Shown here in pieces: positions 52,680 through 60,278 of a stretch of DNA of 64,000 nucleotides (its first letter is position 1; every line of letters starts with the position of its first letter). The notes beneath the pieces were generated by a model. The model was not told where the DNA came from. It made no database searches and saw only the letters and a program-made list of their open reading frames with translations. The stretch spans positions 62,001 through 126,000 of the forward strand of contig CAWACP010000006.1 in the NCBI GenBank assembly GCA_963780655.1. Reading direction: 5' to 3'. This DNA comes from CAWACP01 sp963780655. Its GTDB lineage: Bacteria > Acidobacteriota > Terriglobia > Bryobacterales > Bryobacteraceae. A program made the position numbers and the translations under genes.

Positions 52680-52783
52680 GCTTGGTGGGGCGGTCCCCCC
52701 GGACCGCCCGGGACGCCCTCGTCCCGCTGAGCCAGGCGGAGGCAGGGGCCTCCGCGCGGGCGAGGGCGCCCGCCCCACCAAGC
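52680..52783. repeat. Palindromic repeat element, family C
   Basis: A 104-base, very G+C-rich element bounded by perfect 14-base inverted repeats GCTTGGTGGGGCGG (52680-52693) and the complement (52770-52783). Internal hairpins include GGGCGGTCC/GGACCGCCC, GGGACG/CGTCCC and GGAGGC/GCCTCC. It separates the epimerase from the biotin carrier gene within an otherwise compact gene set. The rest of 52784-52828 shows nothing. Confidence 0.8.
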
Positions 52784-52828
52784 GTTGCCAACTGCATAAC
52801 CTGAGTGAAACGGATACCCATTATTCCG

Positions 52829-53221
52829 TTATTCGAAGTCGATGAGCACCTGGTTCGCCTGCACGCTCTCGCCCGCAGCGATGCGAACCCTTTTGATCTT
52901 CCCGGCTACCGGCGACGTAATGGTGGTTTCCATCTTCATGGCTTCGAGGACCAGCAGGGCGTCGTCCACCTTCACCTGCTGCCCTTCCTGCGCGTTCACG
53001 CGCACCACCACGCCCACCATCGGGCTGCGGCACACCTTGTTTTCGTCAACCGCTTCGCCGTTCGATGCAGCCGCGCCGGCTGCCGGAGCCGCTGCGGTTG
53101 GGACCGCGGCCCCGGACCAGGACACCGGCCTGTACGCCGCCGGCGCGTGTACCACTTCCTTCTCTTCCGCTTCCACATCCACTTCGTAGGTCTTGTTGTC
53201 TACCGTGATCTTCAGTTTCAC
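52829..53221 (-). CDS. Biotin carboxyl carrier protein (transcarboxylase 1.3S-like)
   Basis: 130 residues. The biotinylated lysine is in EAMKMETTI in a typical biotinyl domain (CRSPMVGVVVRVNAQEGQQV ... VQANQVLIDFE), preceded by an Ala/Pro linker and an N-terminal strand KLKITVDNKTYEVDV. The carrier shuttles CO2 between the 5S and 12S active sites. The start is GTG at 53221 with GGAGG well placed. It is 15 bases downstream of the small accessory gene. Confidence 0.94.
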   Translation of the reverse strand: MKLKITVDNKTYEVDVEAEEKEVVHAPAAYRPVSWSGAAVPTAAAPAAGAAASNGEAVDENKVCRSPMVGVVVRVNAQEGQQVKVDDALLVLEAMKMETTITSPVAGKIKRVRIAAGESVQANQVLIDFE

Positions 53222-53236
53222 GTTGAATTCCTCCGC

Positions 53237-53605
53237 TTATCTGCCCCAGGCCACGTTGTGCGATGCCTGTATATTCACGCGGCCCTGCTGCGACCACGGG
53301 TTCACGCCGGCCTGAATGCGCCGTACCCGGCGAATCCTCGCCTTCTTTCCGAGGAACGCCGCGATTGCCGCCGAGATCACCATCAGGATCTCGGGCGAAA
53401 TCTCGTCGTCTTTTGGCGGCCCTGTCACGGGTGCGGCAACTGGCTTCACGGCTTCGACGGGCTTCACCGCCGGCCCGGCCGCTGTCGCCTGCAGACCCGC
53501 GATCTGCTCCGCCATCTGCCGGAGCCGGTCGTCCACCGCCGCCATCCACTCTGCGAGGTGCGCTGCGTCGACGGCGGGAGCTTCCAGTACGTTGTTCATG
53601 CTCAT
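53237..53605 (-). CDS. Small protein of the carboxyltransferase cluster, unknown function
   Basis: 122 residues. An acidic helical N-terminus (AAHLAEWMAAVDDRLRQMAE) and a Pro/Val/Lys linker lead to EISPEILMVISAAIAAFLGK, then KARIRRVRRIQ and a tail NPWSQQGRVNIQASHNVAWG. The hydrophobic helix followed by a basic patch could attach the complex to a membrane or to another subunit. It lies between the 12S gene and the biotin carrier, like the small delta/gamma subunits of decarboxylase pumps. GGGAGG precedes the ATG. The role is inferred only. Confidence 0.65.
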   Translation of the reverse strand: MSMNNVLEAPAVDAAHLAEWMAAVDDRLRQMAEQIAGLQATAAGPAVKPVEAVKPVAAPVTGPPKDDEISPEILMVISAAIAAFLGKKARIRRVRRIQAGVNPWSQQGRVNIQASHNVAWGR

Positions 53606-53616
53606 CAGCTTCCTCC

Positions 53617-55179
53617 CTACAGTGGGATCAGGCCGTGCTTCTTGGGCGGCCGCAGCTCGCGTTTGGTGTGCAGCGCTTCCAGAGCGTTCACCAGATACCG
53701 CCGCGTCTCCGACGGCTCGATGATGTCGTCAGCCTGCCTGCGCGCGCCGGCTACGTAAGGGTTCGAGAACTTGTCGCGATATTCCTGAATCATCGCCTGC
53801 CGCTTCGCCTTCGGGTCGGCGTCCGACTGGATCTCCTTCCGGAAGACCACGTCCACCGCCCCTTCCGCGCCCATTACCGCGATCTCCGCGCTCGGCCAGG
53901 CGATCAGACGGTCGGCCCCCAGATCCTTGCCGCACATTGCCAGATAGGCGCCGCCGTACGCCTTCCGGACCACCACCGTGATCTTCGGCACCGTAGCCGC
54001 CGAATACGCGAACAACATCTTCGCGCCGTGCCGGATAATTCCACCGTACTCCTGCTGCACGCCCGGCAGGAAGCCCGGAACATCCACCAGCGTGACCAGT
54101 GGAATATTGAACGCGTTGCAGAAGCGCACGAACCGCGCCACTTTGTCCGAAGCATTGATATCGAGCGAGCCCGCCAGTACCGAAGGCTGGCTGGCCACAA
54201 ACCCCACCGATCGGCCCGCGATGCGCGCGAATGCGATCACCACATTCGCCGCAAAGTACGGCTGCACTTCGAGGAGATCGCCGTAGTCCACCAGCCGCGA
54301 GATGATGGACCGCATATCGTAGCCCTGCTTCGGATCGTCCGGCACGATATGGTTCATCTCCTCGTCCGGCCCTTCCTCTTCGTCGTAGGGCAGCTTCGGC
54401 GGATCCTCCAGGTTGTTCGAAGGAAGATAGCTGAGCAGCTTTTTGCAGATCTCGATGGCGTGCTCGTCGTTCTCGGCCACAAAGTGGACCACGCCCGACT
54501 GGTTCATCTGCGCGCCGGGTCCGCCGAGTTGTTCGGCCGTCACCACCTCTCCGGTCACCTGTTTGATGACGCCCGGGCCGGTGATGAATATCTGCGCCTG
54601 CTTCGTCTGAATGATGAAGTCGGTGAGCGCCGGGCTGTAAGCCGCGCCGCCCGCGCAGGGACCGCAAATCAGCGAAATCTGCGGGACCGCGCCGCTCAGC
54701 ATGGTGTTGTGATAGAAAATGCGCCCGTAGCCGGCCAGGCTGTCGATGCCTTCCTGCACGCGCGCGCCGCCTGAGTCGTTGATGAGCACGAACGGCGACC
54801 CGGTCTTCAGCGAGCTGAGCATCATGTCCACGATCTTGTCGGAGTGGATCTCGCCGGCCGATCCGCCGGCCACCGTGAAGTCCTGGCTGGCCAGATGAAT
54901 GAGGCGTCCATCCACGTGAGCGCAGCCCGTCACCACGCCTTCGGCCGCGAGTTCAGATTCGGCCATGCCGAAATTCACCTGCCGATGGCGCGCAAACAGC
55001 CCGATCTCCTGGAACGAGCCCGGGTCCGCGAGGCGGTCCACCCGCTCACGCGCGGTGAGCTTGCCCTGCTTGCGCTGCTTCTCGAGGCGCTCTTCGCCGC
55101 CGCCTGCCTGCAGCTTCTTCCGCCGGCTGTGGAGCTGTTCGATTTTTTCATCCATTTTCGAGGCTGTGAGATTTGCCAT
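53617..55179 (-). CDS. mmdA: Methylmalonyl/propionyl-CoA carboxyltransferase (12S, PccB/MmdA-like)
   Basis: 520 residues of the acyl-CoA carboxylase beta family. Oxyanion-forming glycine pairs are in SGGARVQEGIDSLAGYGRIF and PCAGGAAYSPALTDF; the second domain has LVTLVDVPGFLPGVQQEYGG and RKAYGGAYLAMCGKDLGAD. It transfers the carboxyl group between biotin and propionyl-CoA. GAGGAACCAC before ATG is a good ribosome site. It lies between the 5S gene and the small accessory and carrier genes. Confidence 0.95.
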   Translation of the reverse strand: MANLTASKMDEKIEQLHSRRKKLQAGGGEERLEKQRKQGKLTARERVDRLADPGSFQEIGLFARHRQVNFGMAESELAAEGVVTGCAHVDGRLIHLASQDFTVAGGSAGEIHSDKIVDMMLSSLKTGSPFVLINDSGGARVQEGIDSLAGYGRIFYHNTMLSGAVPQISLICGPCAGGAAYSPALTDFIIQTKQAQIFITGPGVIKQVTGEVVTAEQLGGPGAQMNQSGVVHFVAENDEHAIEICKKLLSYLPSNNLEDPPKLPYDEEEGPDEEMNHIVPDDPKQGYDMRSIISRLVDYGDLLEVQPYFAANVVIAFARIAGRSVGFVASQPSVLAGSLDINASDKVARFVRFCNAFNIPLVTLVDVPGFLPGVQQEYGGIIRHGAKMLFAYSAATVPKITVVVRKAYGGAYLAMCGKDLGADRLIAWPSAEIAVMGAEGAVDVVFRKEIQSDADPKAKRQAMIQEYRDKFSNPYVAGARRQADDIIEPSETRRYLVNALEALHTKRELRPPKKHGLIPL

Positions 55180-55200
55180 GTGGTTCCTCTTGTTCCTTGT

Positions 55201-55237
55201 GACCGCTCCCTGGCGGTCGCGGCTCGGTGACGATACC
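55201..55237. repeat. Short repeat, family A copy
   Basis: GACCGCTCCCTGGCGGTCGC followed by GGCTCGGTGACGATACC closely matches the left part of the element at 39931-39967. GACCGC/GCGGTC forms a small hairpin inside it. It occupies most of the gap between the 5S and 12S genes. Confidence 0.65.
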
Positions 55238-55240
55238 CTG

Positions 55241-56752
55241 TTAGGCGCTTGGCGCCACGGTCACTTTGTGCGTGTTTCCGTTCAGCGTGATGCTGTACGT
55301 GATCGGTCCCGTTAGCTGTCCCGGTTGATTCGCCGTTTTCGCGCCCGCGGGAGCAGCGGCCGCCGCCGGAGCCGGAGCCTCTTTGCTCGGGTTCTTCGGG
55401 CCCTCGTTTCGCGTCCTGAAGAATTTCGGCGCCACCTGCGGGAACATGGCGAAGGTCAGCACATCCTCGTCGCTCCCGTTCGCGCCTTCGAGGTTGTTCG
55501 CATCACCGCGCATCTTGTCCCACTCCGCCGGAATCAGGTCGGCGGGCCGGCACGTAATCACCGGCTTCTTGGCCTTATCGGCGGCAATCTGCTGGACCTT
55601 CTCGTCCTTCGGCCCGAGCGTCGCGCCGTAGTAGCCCAGCATCAGGTCCGCATATTCGCCGCTCATCGCCTTCCACGGGCCCATCAGGACGTTGAACACG
55701 GCCTGGGTGCCGACAATCTGACTCGTCGGGGTCACCAGCGGAGGGTAACCCGAAGCCTTCCGCGCCACCGGAACTTCCGCGAGAACTTCCTGCACCTTGT
55801 CGCCCGCGCCCTGCTGTTTGAGCTGGCTCTCCATGTTCGAGAGCATGCCGCCGGGGATCTGGCTGGTGAAGATTTCCGTGTCCACGCCCTGGAAGTCGGT
55901 CATGTACTTCTTGTAGTTCTTGCGGATCTGCTTGAAATAATCGCTGACCCGGCGAACCCGTTGCATGTCCAGGCGGGTGGTGAATCCGGTTCCTTCCAGC
56001 ATTTCCACAAGGCTCTCGGTTGGATTGTGACCCGAGCCGAGGCTCATGGAACTAACCGCAGTGTCGACAATGTCGGCGCCGGCTTCGATGGCCTTCATCA
56101 GGCTTACCAGCGTCACGCCGGTGGTGGCGTGCGCATGTACGTGCACCAGCACGTCTTTTCCGCACTGCTCCTTGATGCCCTTGACAATCTCATATGCTGG
56201 TTGCGGCTTCAGCAGCGCCGCCATGTCCTTGATGCAGATGGACTGGCAACCCATGTCGACCAGTTGCTCCGCCATATCGACGAACGCGCCGATGGTGTGC
56301 AACGGGCTGATGGTATAACAGATGCATCCCTGTGCGTGCTTGCCCGCTTTGCGCACCGCATTGATGGACGTGCGCATGTTCCGCGGATCGTTCAGTGCAT
56401 CGAAAATACGGAACACGTCCATGCCGTTGATCGCCGCTTTCTCCACGAAGTGCTCCACAACGTCATCGCCATAGTGGCGGTAGCCGAGCAGGTTCTGACC
56501 GCGGAGCAGCATCTGCAGCGGAGTTTTCGGCATCAGCTTCTTGAACGTGCGCAGCCGCTCCCAGGGGTCTTCATTCAGGAAACGGATGCAGGAGTCGAAC
56601 GTCGCGCCGCCCCAACATTCCAGGGACCAGTAACCGGCATTGTCCAGGTCCTCGCAGACCGGGATCATATCCTCCATTGCCATGCGCGTAGCCATCAGAC
56701 TCTGGTGAGCATCGCGGAGTACGAGTTCGGTGATTTCGATTTGACGGGGCAT
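55241..56752 (-). CDS. Oxaloacetate/pyruvate carboxyltransferase (transcarboxylase 5S, OadA-like)
   Basis: 503 residues. The HMGL-like TIM barrel has VLRDAHQSLMATRM, ECWGGATFDSCIRF, carbamylated-lysine segment ICIKDMAALLKP and VHVHAHATTGVT. The conserved PYC/OADA domain follows (TDFQGVDTEIFTSQIPGGML, SNMESQLKQQ, GYPPLVTPTSQIVGTQA). It transfers CO2 between oxaloacetate and biotin. The C-terminus ends PITYSITLNGNTHKVTVA, the strand that in OadA precedes the biotin domain, but the biotin domain itself is absent. It is the first gene of the cluster. Confidence 0.94.
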   Translation of the reverse strand: MPRQIEITELVLRDAHQSLMATRMAMEDMIPVCEDLDNAGYWSLECWGGATFDSCIRFLNEDPWERLRTFKKLMPKTPLQMLLRGQNLLGYRHYGDDVVEHFVEKAAINGMDVFRIFDALNDPRNMRTSINAVRKAGKHAQGCICYTISPLHTIGAFVDMAEQLVDMGCQSICIKDMAALLKPQPAYEIVKGIKEQCGKDVLVHVHAHATTGVTLVSLMKAIEAGADIVDTAVSSMSLGSGHNPTESLVEMLEGTGFTTRLDMQRVRRVSDYFKQIRKNYKKYMTDFQGVDTEIFTSQIPGGMLSNMESQLKQQGAGDKVQEVLAEVPVARKASGYPPLVTPTSQIVGTQAVFNVLMGPWKAMSGEYADLMLGYYGATLGPKDEKVQQIAADKAKKPVITCRPADLIPAEWDKMRGDANNLEGANGSDEDVLTFAMFPQVAPKFFRTRNEGPKNPSKEAPAPAAAAAPAGAKTANQPGQLTGPITYSITLNGNTHKVTVAPSA

Positions 56753-57262
56753 TGTGACTCCAGCCTCAGGAGTGCAATCCTGCGGCCCTTTTCTTCCGTG
56801 CTTTGTACGTCCTAAATTACTGAAAAAGCAGTGTGGTATTACACTTCGGTATTCTTCTACAAGACCAATTGGGGATTTCCCATGTGCAGGTGGGTGTTTT
56901 CACGCCTCTACCTCTGTAGGAGGTGAGTCGGACTGAGCGGAGTGAGCACAGGTCCCCACCCGGCTCCTGGGGAGTAGCCCCTCACGGCGAGACCCAGGGG
57001 CATCTCACACAACAACCAGACACCGTAACGCTCCGGACAGATCGCTGTGGGGCAAATTGCGCGGTGTCCACGCGGTCCGGCCAGCGCGAGCTGAACCTCG
57101 CACCAGCACGCTCATCTGAGACCCCTCGATCTGTCAACGACTTAGGTGGAGGCGAAAACGCCTGCTCCACTTCGATCGAGAACAGTAGGGCAGGCTTCGG
57201 CCGGCCTTCGGCCTGCATACCCAGGGTCTCATCCATGTTCTGCGGCCCTATACTGAATAATC
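56753..57262. other. Long intergenic region with repeats and divergent promoters
   Basis: About 510 bases between divergent genes. I see no convincing coding sequence. The part nearest the 5S gene (56800-56880) is AT-richer and probably holds its promoter. The rest contains repeat remnants: 57076-57115 resembles part of the family B element at 48334, and 57117-57231 is bounded by inverted TGAGACCC/GGGTCTCA. Confidence 0.55.
57117..57231. repeat. Inverted-repeat-bounded element, family D
   Basis: TGAGACCC (57117-57124) and GGGTCTCA (57224-57231) bound 115 bases containing hairpins, among them GTGGAGGCG-AAAA-CGCC with TCCAC, and GCAGGC...GCCTGC. Immediately before it is a degenerate stretch of the family B repeat. 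It may be a composite of small palindromic elements. Confidence 0.55.
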
Positions 57263-58162
57263 GTGACCGGAACATCGTTTGTTTTCGCCTTCGGCGCAGC
57301 CGTGTGTTTCATGGCCGCAGCTGGACCTCAGAATGATCAGACGCCGCAGGCCGCTCCACAGGCGGCTGCGGCTGCCGAGGAGCCCAAACCGGAAACGCCG
57401 TCCCAGCAATGCACGAAAGCGCTCGAAAACGCTCTGGCCGACAAGAACCCTGAAACGCGCAAACAGGCGGTGGTTGCATTGAGCCTCGCCGGCGCTACCC
57501 AGCCGTGGCTCTCGATGCTCACTTCCACTTTGAACGATAGCGACGTTGAGGTGCGCCTCGCCGCCGTCGCCAGCCTTTCCGACCTGAAGAACAGGGCCTC
57601 CACAGCAGCCCTCCATAAGGCGCTTGATGACGATGTTCCTGAGGTCAGCTACGCGGCCGCGAAAGCTCTCTACGTCCTGCACGATCCCGCGGGGAAGAAG
57701 GCACTGCTGGCCGTGGCCAGCGGGGAAACGAAGACCTCGTCGAATTACTTCAGCAAACAGAAGCGCGATGCGCTGCGCATGCTGCACACGCCGCGAACGA
57801 CGTTCCTGTTCGCGGTGAAGCAGGGCGTCGGCTTTGTGCCCGTGCCCGGACTGGGCGAAGGCATTGCATCCCTCGAGGCTTTGCTCGCCGATCCAGGCAT
57901 GTCCGGCCGCGCCGGCGCGGTTCTCATGCTCGGAAGAGAGCGCGATTCCGAAACCCTGCACGCTCTTATCGAAGCGCTGAACGCGCGTGAGTGGTCTACG
58001 CGCGCCGCGGCGGTACACTCCATCGCCCTGCGCGATGATCCCTCGCTCAGGACGAATATCTTCCCGCTGCGCCTCGACAAGTCGCTGCCGGTTCGCCTTC
58101 GCGCCGCCTCCGGCTATCTGCGTCTCGAGTCCATCCGTTCCCGCCCGCGGCGGAAAAGCTGA
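57263..58162 (+). CDS. Exported HEAT-repeat protein
   Basis: 299 residues with an N-terminal hydrophobic signal (FVFAFGAAVCFMAAAG) and an Ala/Pro/Glu linker. At least four HEAT-type helical pairs follow, such as NPETRKQAVVALSLAG, DSDVEVRLAAVASLSDL, DDVPEVSYAAAKALYVLHD and AREWSTRAAAVHSIALRDD. HEAT solenoids bind other proteins. The start is GTG at 57263. It is a single gene ending 12 bases from a convergent ArsR gene. The partner is unknown. Confidence 0.8.
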   Translation: MTGTSFVFAFGAAVCFMAAAGPQNDQTPQAAPQAAAAAEEPKPETPSQQCTKALENALADKNPETRKQAVVALSLAGATQPWLSMLTSTLNDSDVEVRLAAVASLSDLKNRASTAALHKALDDDVPEVSYAAAKALYVLHDPAGKKALLAVASGETKTSSNYFSKQKRDALRMLHTPRTTFLFAVKQGVGFVPVPGLGEGIASLEALLADPGMSGRAGAVLMLGRERDSETLHALIEALNAREWSTRAAAVHSIALRDDPSLRTNIFPLRLDKSLPVRLRAASGYLRLESIRSRPRRKS

Positions 58163-58173
58163 GGTGGGCCACG

Positions 58174-58503
58174 CTACTCGCCATCTTCTTCCAGAAACTC
58201 GCCCAACCGGTCGAGCCTTCGTTCCCACGTCGAGCGGCGGTCGCGAATCCACTGCTCCAGAACTGAGAAGCCGCCCGGATCGAGACTGCAAGTCCGGACC
58301 CTCCCCACCTTCTCCGTCTTTACCAGGCCGCTTTCCTCCAGCACCTGCAGGTGTTGAGCTACCGCGGTCAGCGTGATATCGAGCGGCGCCGCCAGCGCTG
58401 TCACTGACAGAGGCCGCTCGCTGAGCTTCTCCACGATCGCCCGGCGAGTGGGATCGCCGAGCGCGTGAAACACCCGGTAAACATCAGGAGCCGGGTTCGT
58501 CAT
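58174..58503 (-). CDS. ArsR-family transcriptional regulator
   Basis: 109 residues. The winged helix is clear: FHALGDPTRRAIVEKLSERP, LSVTALAAPLDITLTAVAQH and LQVLEESGLVKTEKVGRVRT. No metal-binding cysteines are present, as in the ArsR proteins paired with SRPBCC partners. ATG at 58503 is used. The gene overlaps the end of the PP2C gene by 20 bases and is last in a three-gene operon starting at 59781. It probably binds the dyad at 59805-59824. Confidence 0.9.
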   Translation of the reverse strand: MTNPAPDVYRVFHALGDPTRRAIVEKLSERPLSVTALAAPLDITLTAVAQHLQVLEESGLVKTEKVGRVRTCSLDPGGFSVLEQWIRDRRSTWERRLDRLGEFLEEDGE

Positions 58504-59308
58504 CGTCCAGTTCCGCGGCGAGCTCATCGAGCAGCGTCCGCCATCCAGCTTCGAGCGCCTGACGGAAATCAGGCGCATCGGCGCGCCGCGCAGGCGTGGC
58601 ATCGGCGGCGTCGTTCTGCGAAGTCACTCGCACCACCAGCACTGTTCGGTCGTCCTCCTGTTCGCCCTCACGTTCGACTTCGGCGTGCAGCGCCTGGACG
58701 ATCTCGTCGAGCGGACGCCCCACCAAACTGCGAAGCGTATCGGCTACGCGCTCGAGGCCGAGGTCTGCATCCCGATCTTCGCCCGTTTCCACGACTCCGT
58801 CAGTCACCAGCGCGAAAACGTCTCCTGCCTCGCAACCAATCCGCCGCGGCGTGTATTCCGCGCCCGCGAACAGCCCCAGCGGAAACTGCGGGATGCAATG
58901 TCGAACCACGCCATGGCGACGGCGATAGTGGAGCAGTGGAACGTGCCCGGCTGAGATGTACTCCACCGCATTCGAGCCGTCGAACCGCAGCGCGGCGAGC
59001 GTCGCATACATGTTCGGCTCTTTCACCGCCGGCAGCACGCGGTTGACGTCGTTGAGGAGCTTCGCCAAAGGCTGGCCCAGCAGCAGACCATACCGCACGG
59101 CCGTCTTGATCATGCCCATCAGGATGCCCGCGCGGAGGCCATGTCCCGAGACGTCGGCGATCCATGCAGTCACGTTCGGGCCGTCGGCCACCAGGTCCAC
59201 CAGATCGCCGCCCATCTCGTCCTTCGGAATGCTTTGCCCGTGGGCTTCGAGGGCCGCCCCAGCGTAAGTGATCGGGGGAACCAGCGTGGTCTGGATCTCG
59301 GCGATCAT
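58484..59308 (-). CDS. PP2C/SpoIIE-type Ser/Thr phosphatase with SRPBCC-like tail
   Basis: 274 residues. The SpoIIE/RsbU-like phosphatase core shows metal-binding DEMGGDLVDL and WIADVSGHGLRAGILMGMIK, PNMYATLAALRF, and VFALVTDGVVETGEDRDADL with EDDRTVLVV. There is no sensor domain. The last 25 residues (FRQALEAGWRTLLDELAAEL and DDDEPGS) resemble the end of the neighbouring SRPBCC protein, not a phosphatase. The start ATG at 59308 overlaps the SRPBCC stop. It may act on Ser/Thr phosphoproteins or anti-sigma antagonists. Confidence 0.85.
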   Translation of the reverse strand: MIAEIQTTLVPPITYAGAALEAHGQSIPKDEMGGDLVDLVADGPNVTAWIADVSGHGLRAGILMGMIKTAVRYGLLLGQPLAKLLNDVNRVLPAVKEPNMYATLAALRFDGSNAVEYISAGHVPLLHYRRRHGVVRHCIPQFPLGLFAGAEYTPRRIGCEAGDVFALVTDGVVETGEDRDADLGLERVADTLRSLVGRPLDEIVQALHAEVEREGEQEDDRTVLVVRVTSQNDAADATPARRADAPDFRQALEAGWRTLLDELAAELDDDEPGS

Positions 59309-59781
59309 GACCGGTCCAGATCCGCCGCGAGGCTCTCGAGCAGCCCGCGCCAGCCGGTTTCGATCATCTTCGCGCCGTCCGGCCATTCCAGGAACGTTCC
59401 CTGATGCGTGCAGATCAGGTCGGTTCCCTTCTCTGCAGGCAACAGCTCGATGGTCAGCAGCGACGCCGAGATGCGCTTCTCGCCAAGGTCCATGGTCGAC
59501 GCGGTGACGATGCGCTGGTTCGGCACAATGTCCTGATAGCGACCCTCGTTGGTGATGGACATGCCCGGCAGCGGCGAGCCTTCCGTGAAGCGGTAGCGGA
59601 GCAGTTCAGCGCCTCCGACGCGAAAATCTGACTGCCATTCTTCAATTTCGTGGTGCTCGCCCGTGGCGTACCATCGGCGCTTTTTGGCCGGGTCGGCAAA
59701 CGCGGCAAAAACCCGCTCTGCTGGCTTTGGGTAGCTGCGCTCGAGAACGAAGGTGTTGTGAACAACTGATGGCTCTGTCAT
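59305..59781 (-). CDS. SRPBCC (AHSA1-type) protein
   Basis: 158 residues of the AHSA1/SRPBCC family: FVLERSYPKPAERVFAAFAD, KKRRWYATGEHHEIEEWQSD, FRVGGAELLRYRF and C-terminal helix MIETGWRGLLESLAADL. Proteins of this type commonly pair with ArsR regulators; many bind hydrophobic ligands. GGAG upstream supports the ATG at 59781 rather than the longer frame. It is first in the operon, followed by the phosphatase and ArsR genes. Confidence 0.88.
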   Translation of the reverse strand: MTEPSVVHNTFVLERSYPKPAERVFAAFADPAKKRRWYATGEHHEIEEWQSDFRVGGAELLRYRFTEGSPLPGMSITNEGRYQDIVPNQRIVTASTMDLGEKRISASLLTIELLPAEKGTDLICTHQGTFLEWPDGAKMIETGWRGLLESLAADLDRS

Positions 59782-59804
59782 TGGATCTCCTTTGCCACTC
59801 ACTT

Positions 59805-59864
59805 ACTGAAGTGGTGACTTCAGTATCCTCCCGGCCACCGCGATTGTCAAGTGTATACTTCAGT
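59805..59864 (-). promoter_or_regulatory. Promoter and ArsR-type operator of the SRPBCC operon
   Basis: On the minus strand TTGACA (59845-59850) and GATACT (59822-59827) are separated by 17 bases, a near-consensus sigma-70 promoter for the SRPBCC gene. The dyad ACTGAAGT-N4-ACTTCAGT (59805-59824) overlaps the -10 box and a further ACTTCAGT lies at 59857-59864. This suits repression by the operon's own ArsR protein. Confidence 0.7.
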
Positions 59865-59881
59865 ATTTTAAAACCCTCCCC

Positions 59882-59930
59882 TTGTCAGACTAGGAGAACC
59901 TTGTTATACTTCTCCTAGGCTACCTAGGAG
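59882..59930 (+). promoter_or_regulatory. Promoter and PadR-type operator
   Basis: TTGTCA (59882-59887) and TATACT (59905-59910) are 17 bases apart. A perfect dyad CTAGGAGAA-N11-TTCTCCTAG (59890-59898 and 59910-59918) covers the -10 region, and a third half-site CTAGGAG (59924-59930) doubles as the ribosome site of the PadR gene. The pattern implies autorepression by PadR. Confidence 0.75.
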
Positions 59931-59934
59931 ACCA

Positions 59935-60276
59935 ATGGGCAAGACCGCCGACCTGCTTCCCGGAACTCTCGACATGCTGATCCTCAAGGCCGTGTCCCTG
60001 AAGCCCCTGCACGGCTACGGCGTCCTGCAGCGCATACGGCAGATTTCGGGCGAGGCGCTGGAGATCCCGCAGGGCTCTCTGTATCCTGCGCTGTACCGGC
60101 TGGAGCACCAGGAGCTGATCGCCGCCGAGTGGGGCCAGAGCGACAATAACCGGAAGGCGAAGTACTACACCCTGACCCCGGCAGGACGCCGCCGCTTAGT
60201 GGATGAGACGGACGGTTGGAACCGGCTCGCGTCCGCGATTGGCGCAGCGTTGAAGACTACACCGGAGGAGGTCTGA
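59935..60276 (+). CDS. PadR-family transcriptional regulator
   Basis: 113 residues with the PadR winged helix: LLPGTLDMLILKAVSLKPLH, GYGVLQRIRQISGEALEIPQ and GSLYPALYRLEHQELIAAEW. The C-terminal helix is short, as in the class found next to large MacB-like permeases. AGGAG precedes the ATG. The stop is two bases before the permease ATG, making a two-gene operon that it most likely controls. Confidence 0.95.
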   Translation: MGKTADLLPGTLDMLILKAVSLKPLHGYGVLQRIRQISGEALEIPQGSLYPALYRLEHQELIAAEWGQSDNNRKAKYYTLTPAGRRRLVDETDGWNRLASAIGAALKTTPEEV

Positions 60277-60278
60277 CC

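Noticed and set aside
53263..54774. Roughly 500-codon frame antisense to the carboxyltransferase gene
   Set aside because: The opposite strand is an unmistakable 12S subunit; the antisense product shows no domain.
55325..56815. 496-codon frame antisense to the 5S gene
   Set aside because: Same shadow effect; catalytic motifs are on the minus strand.
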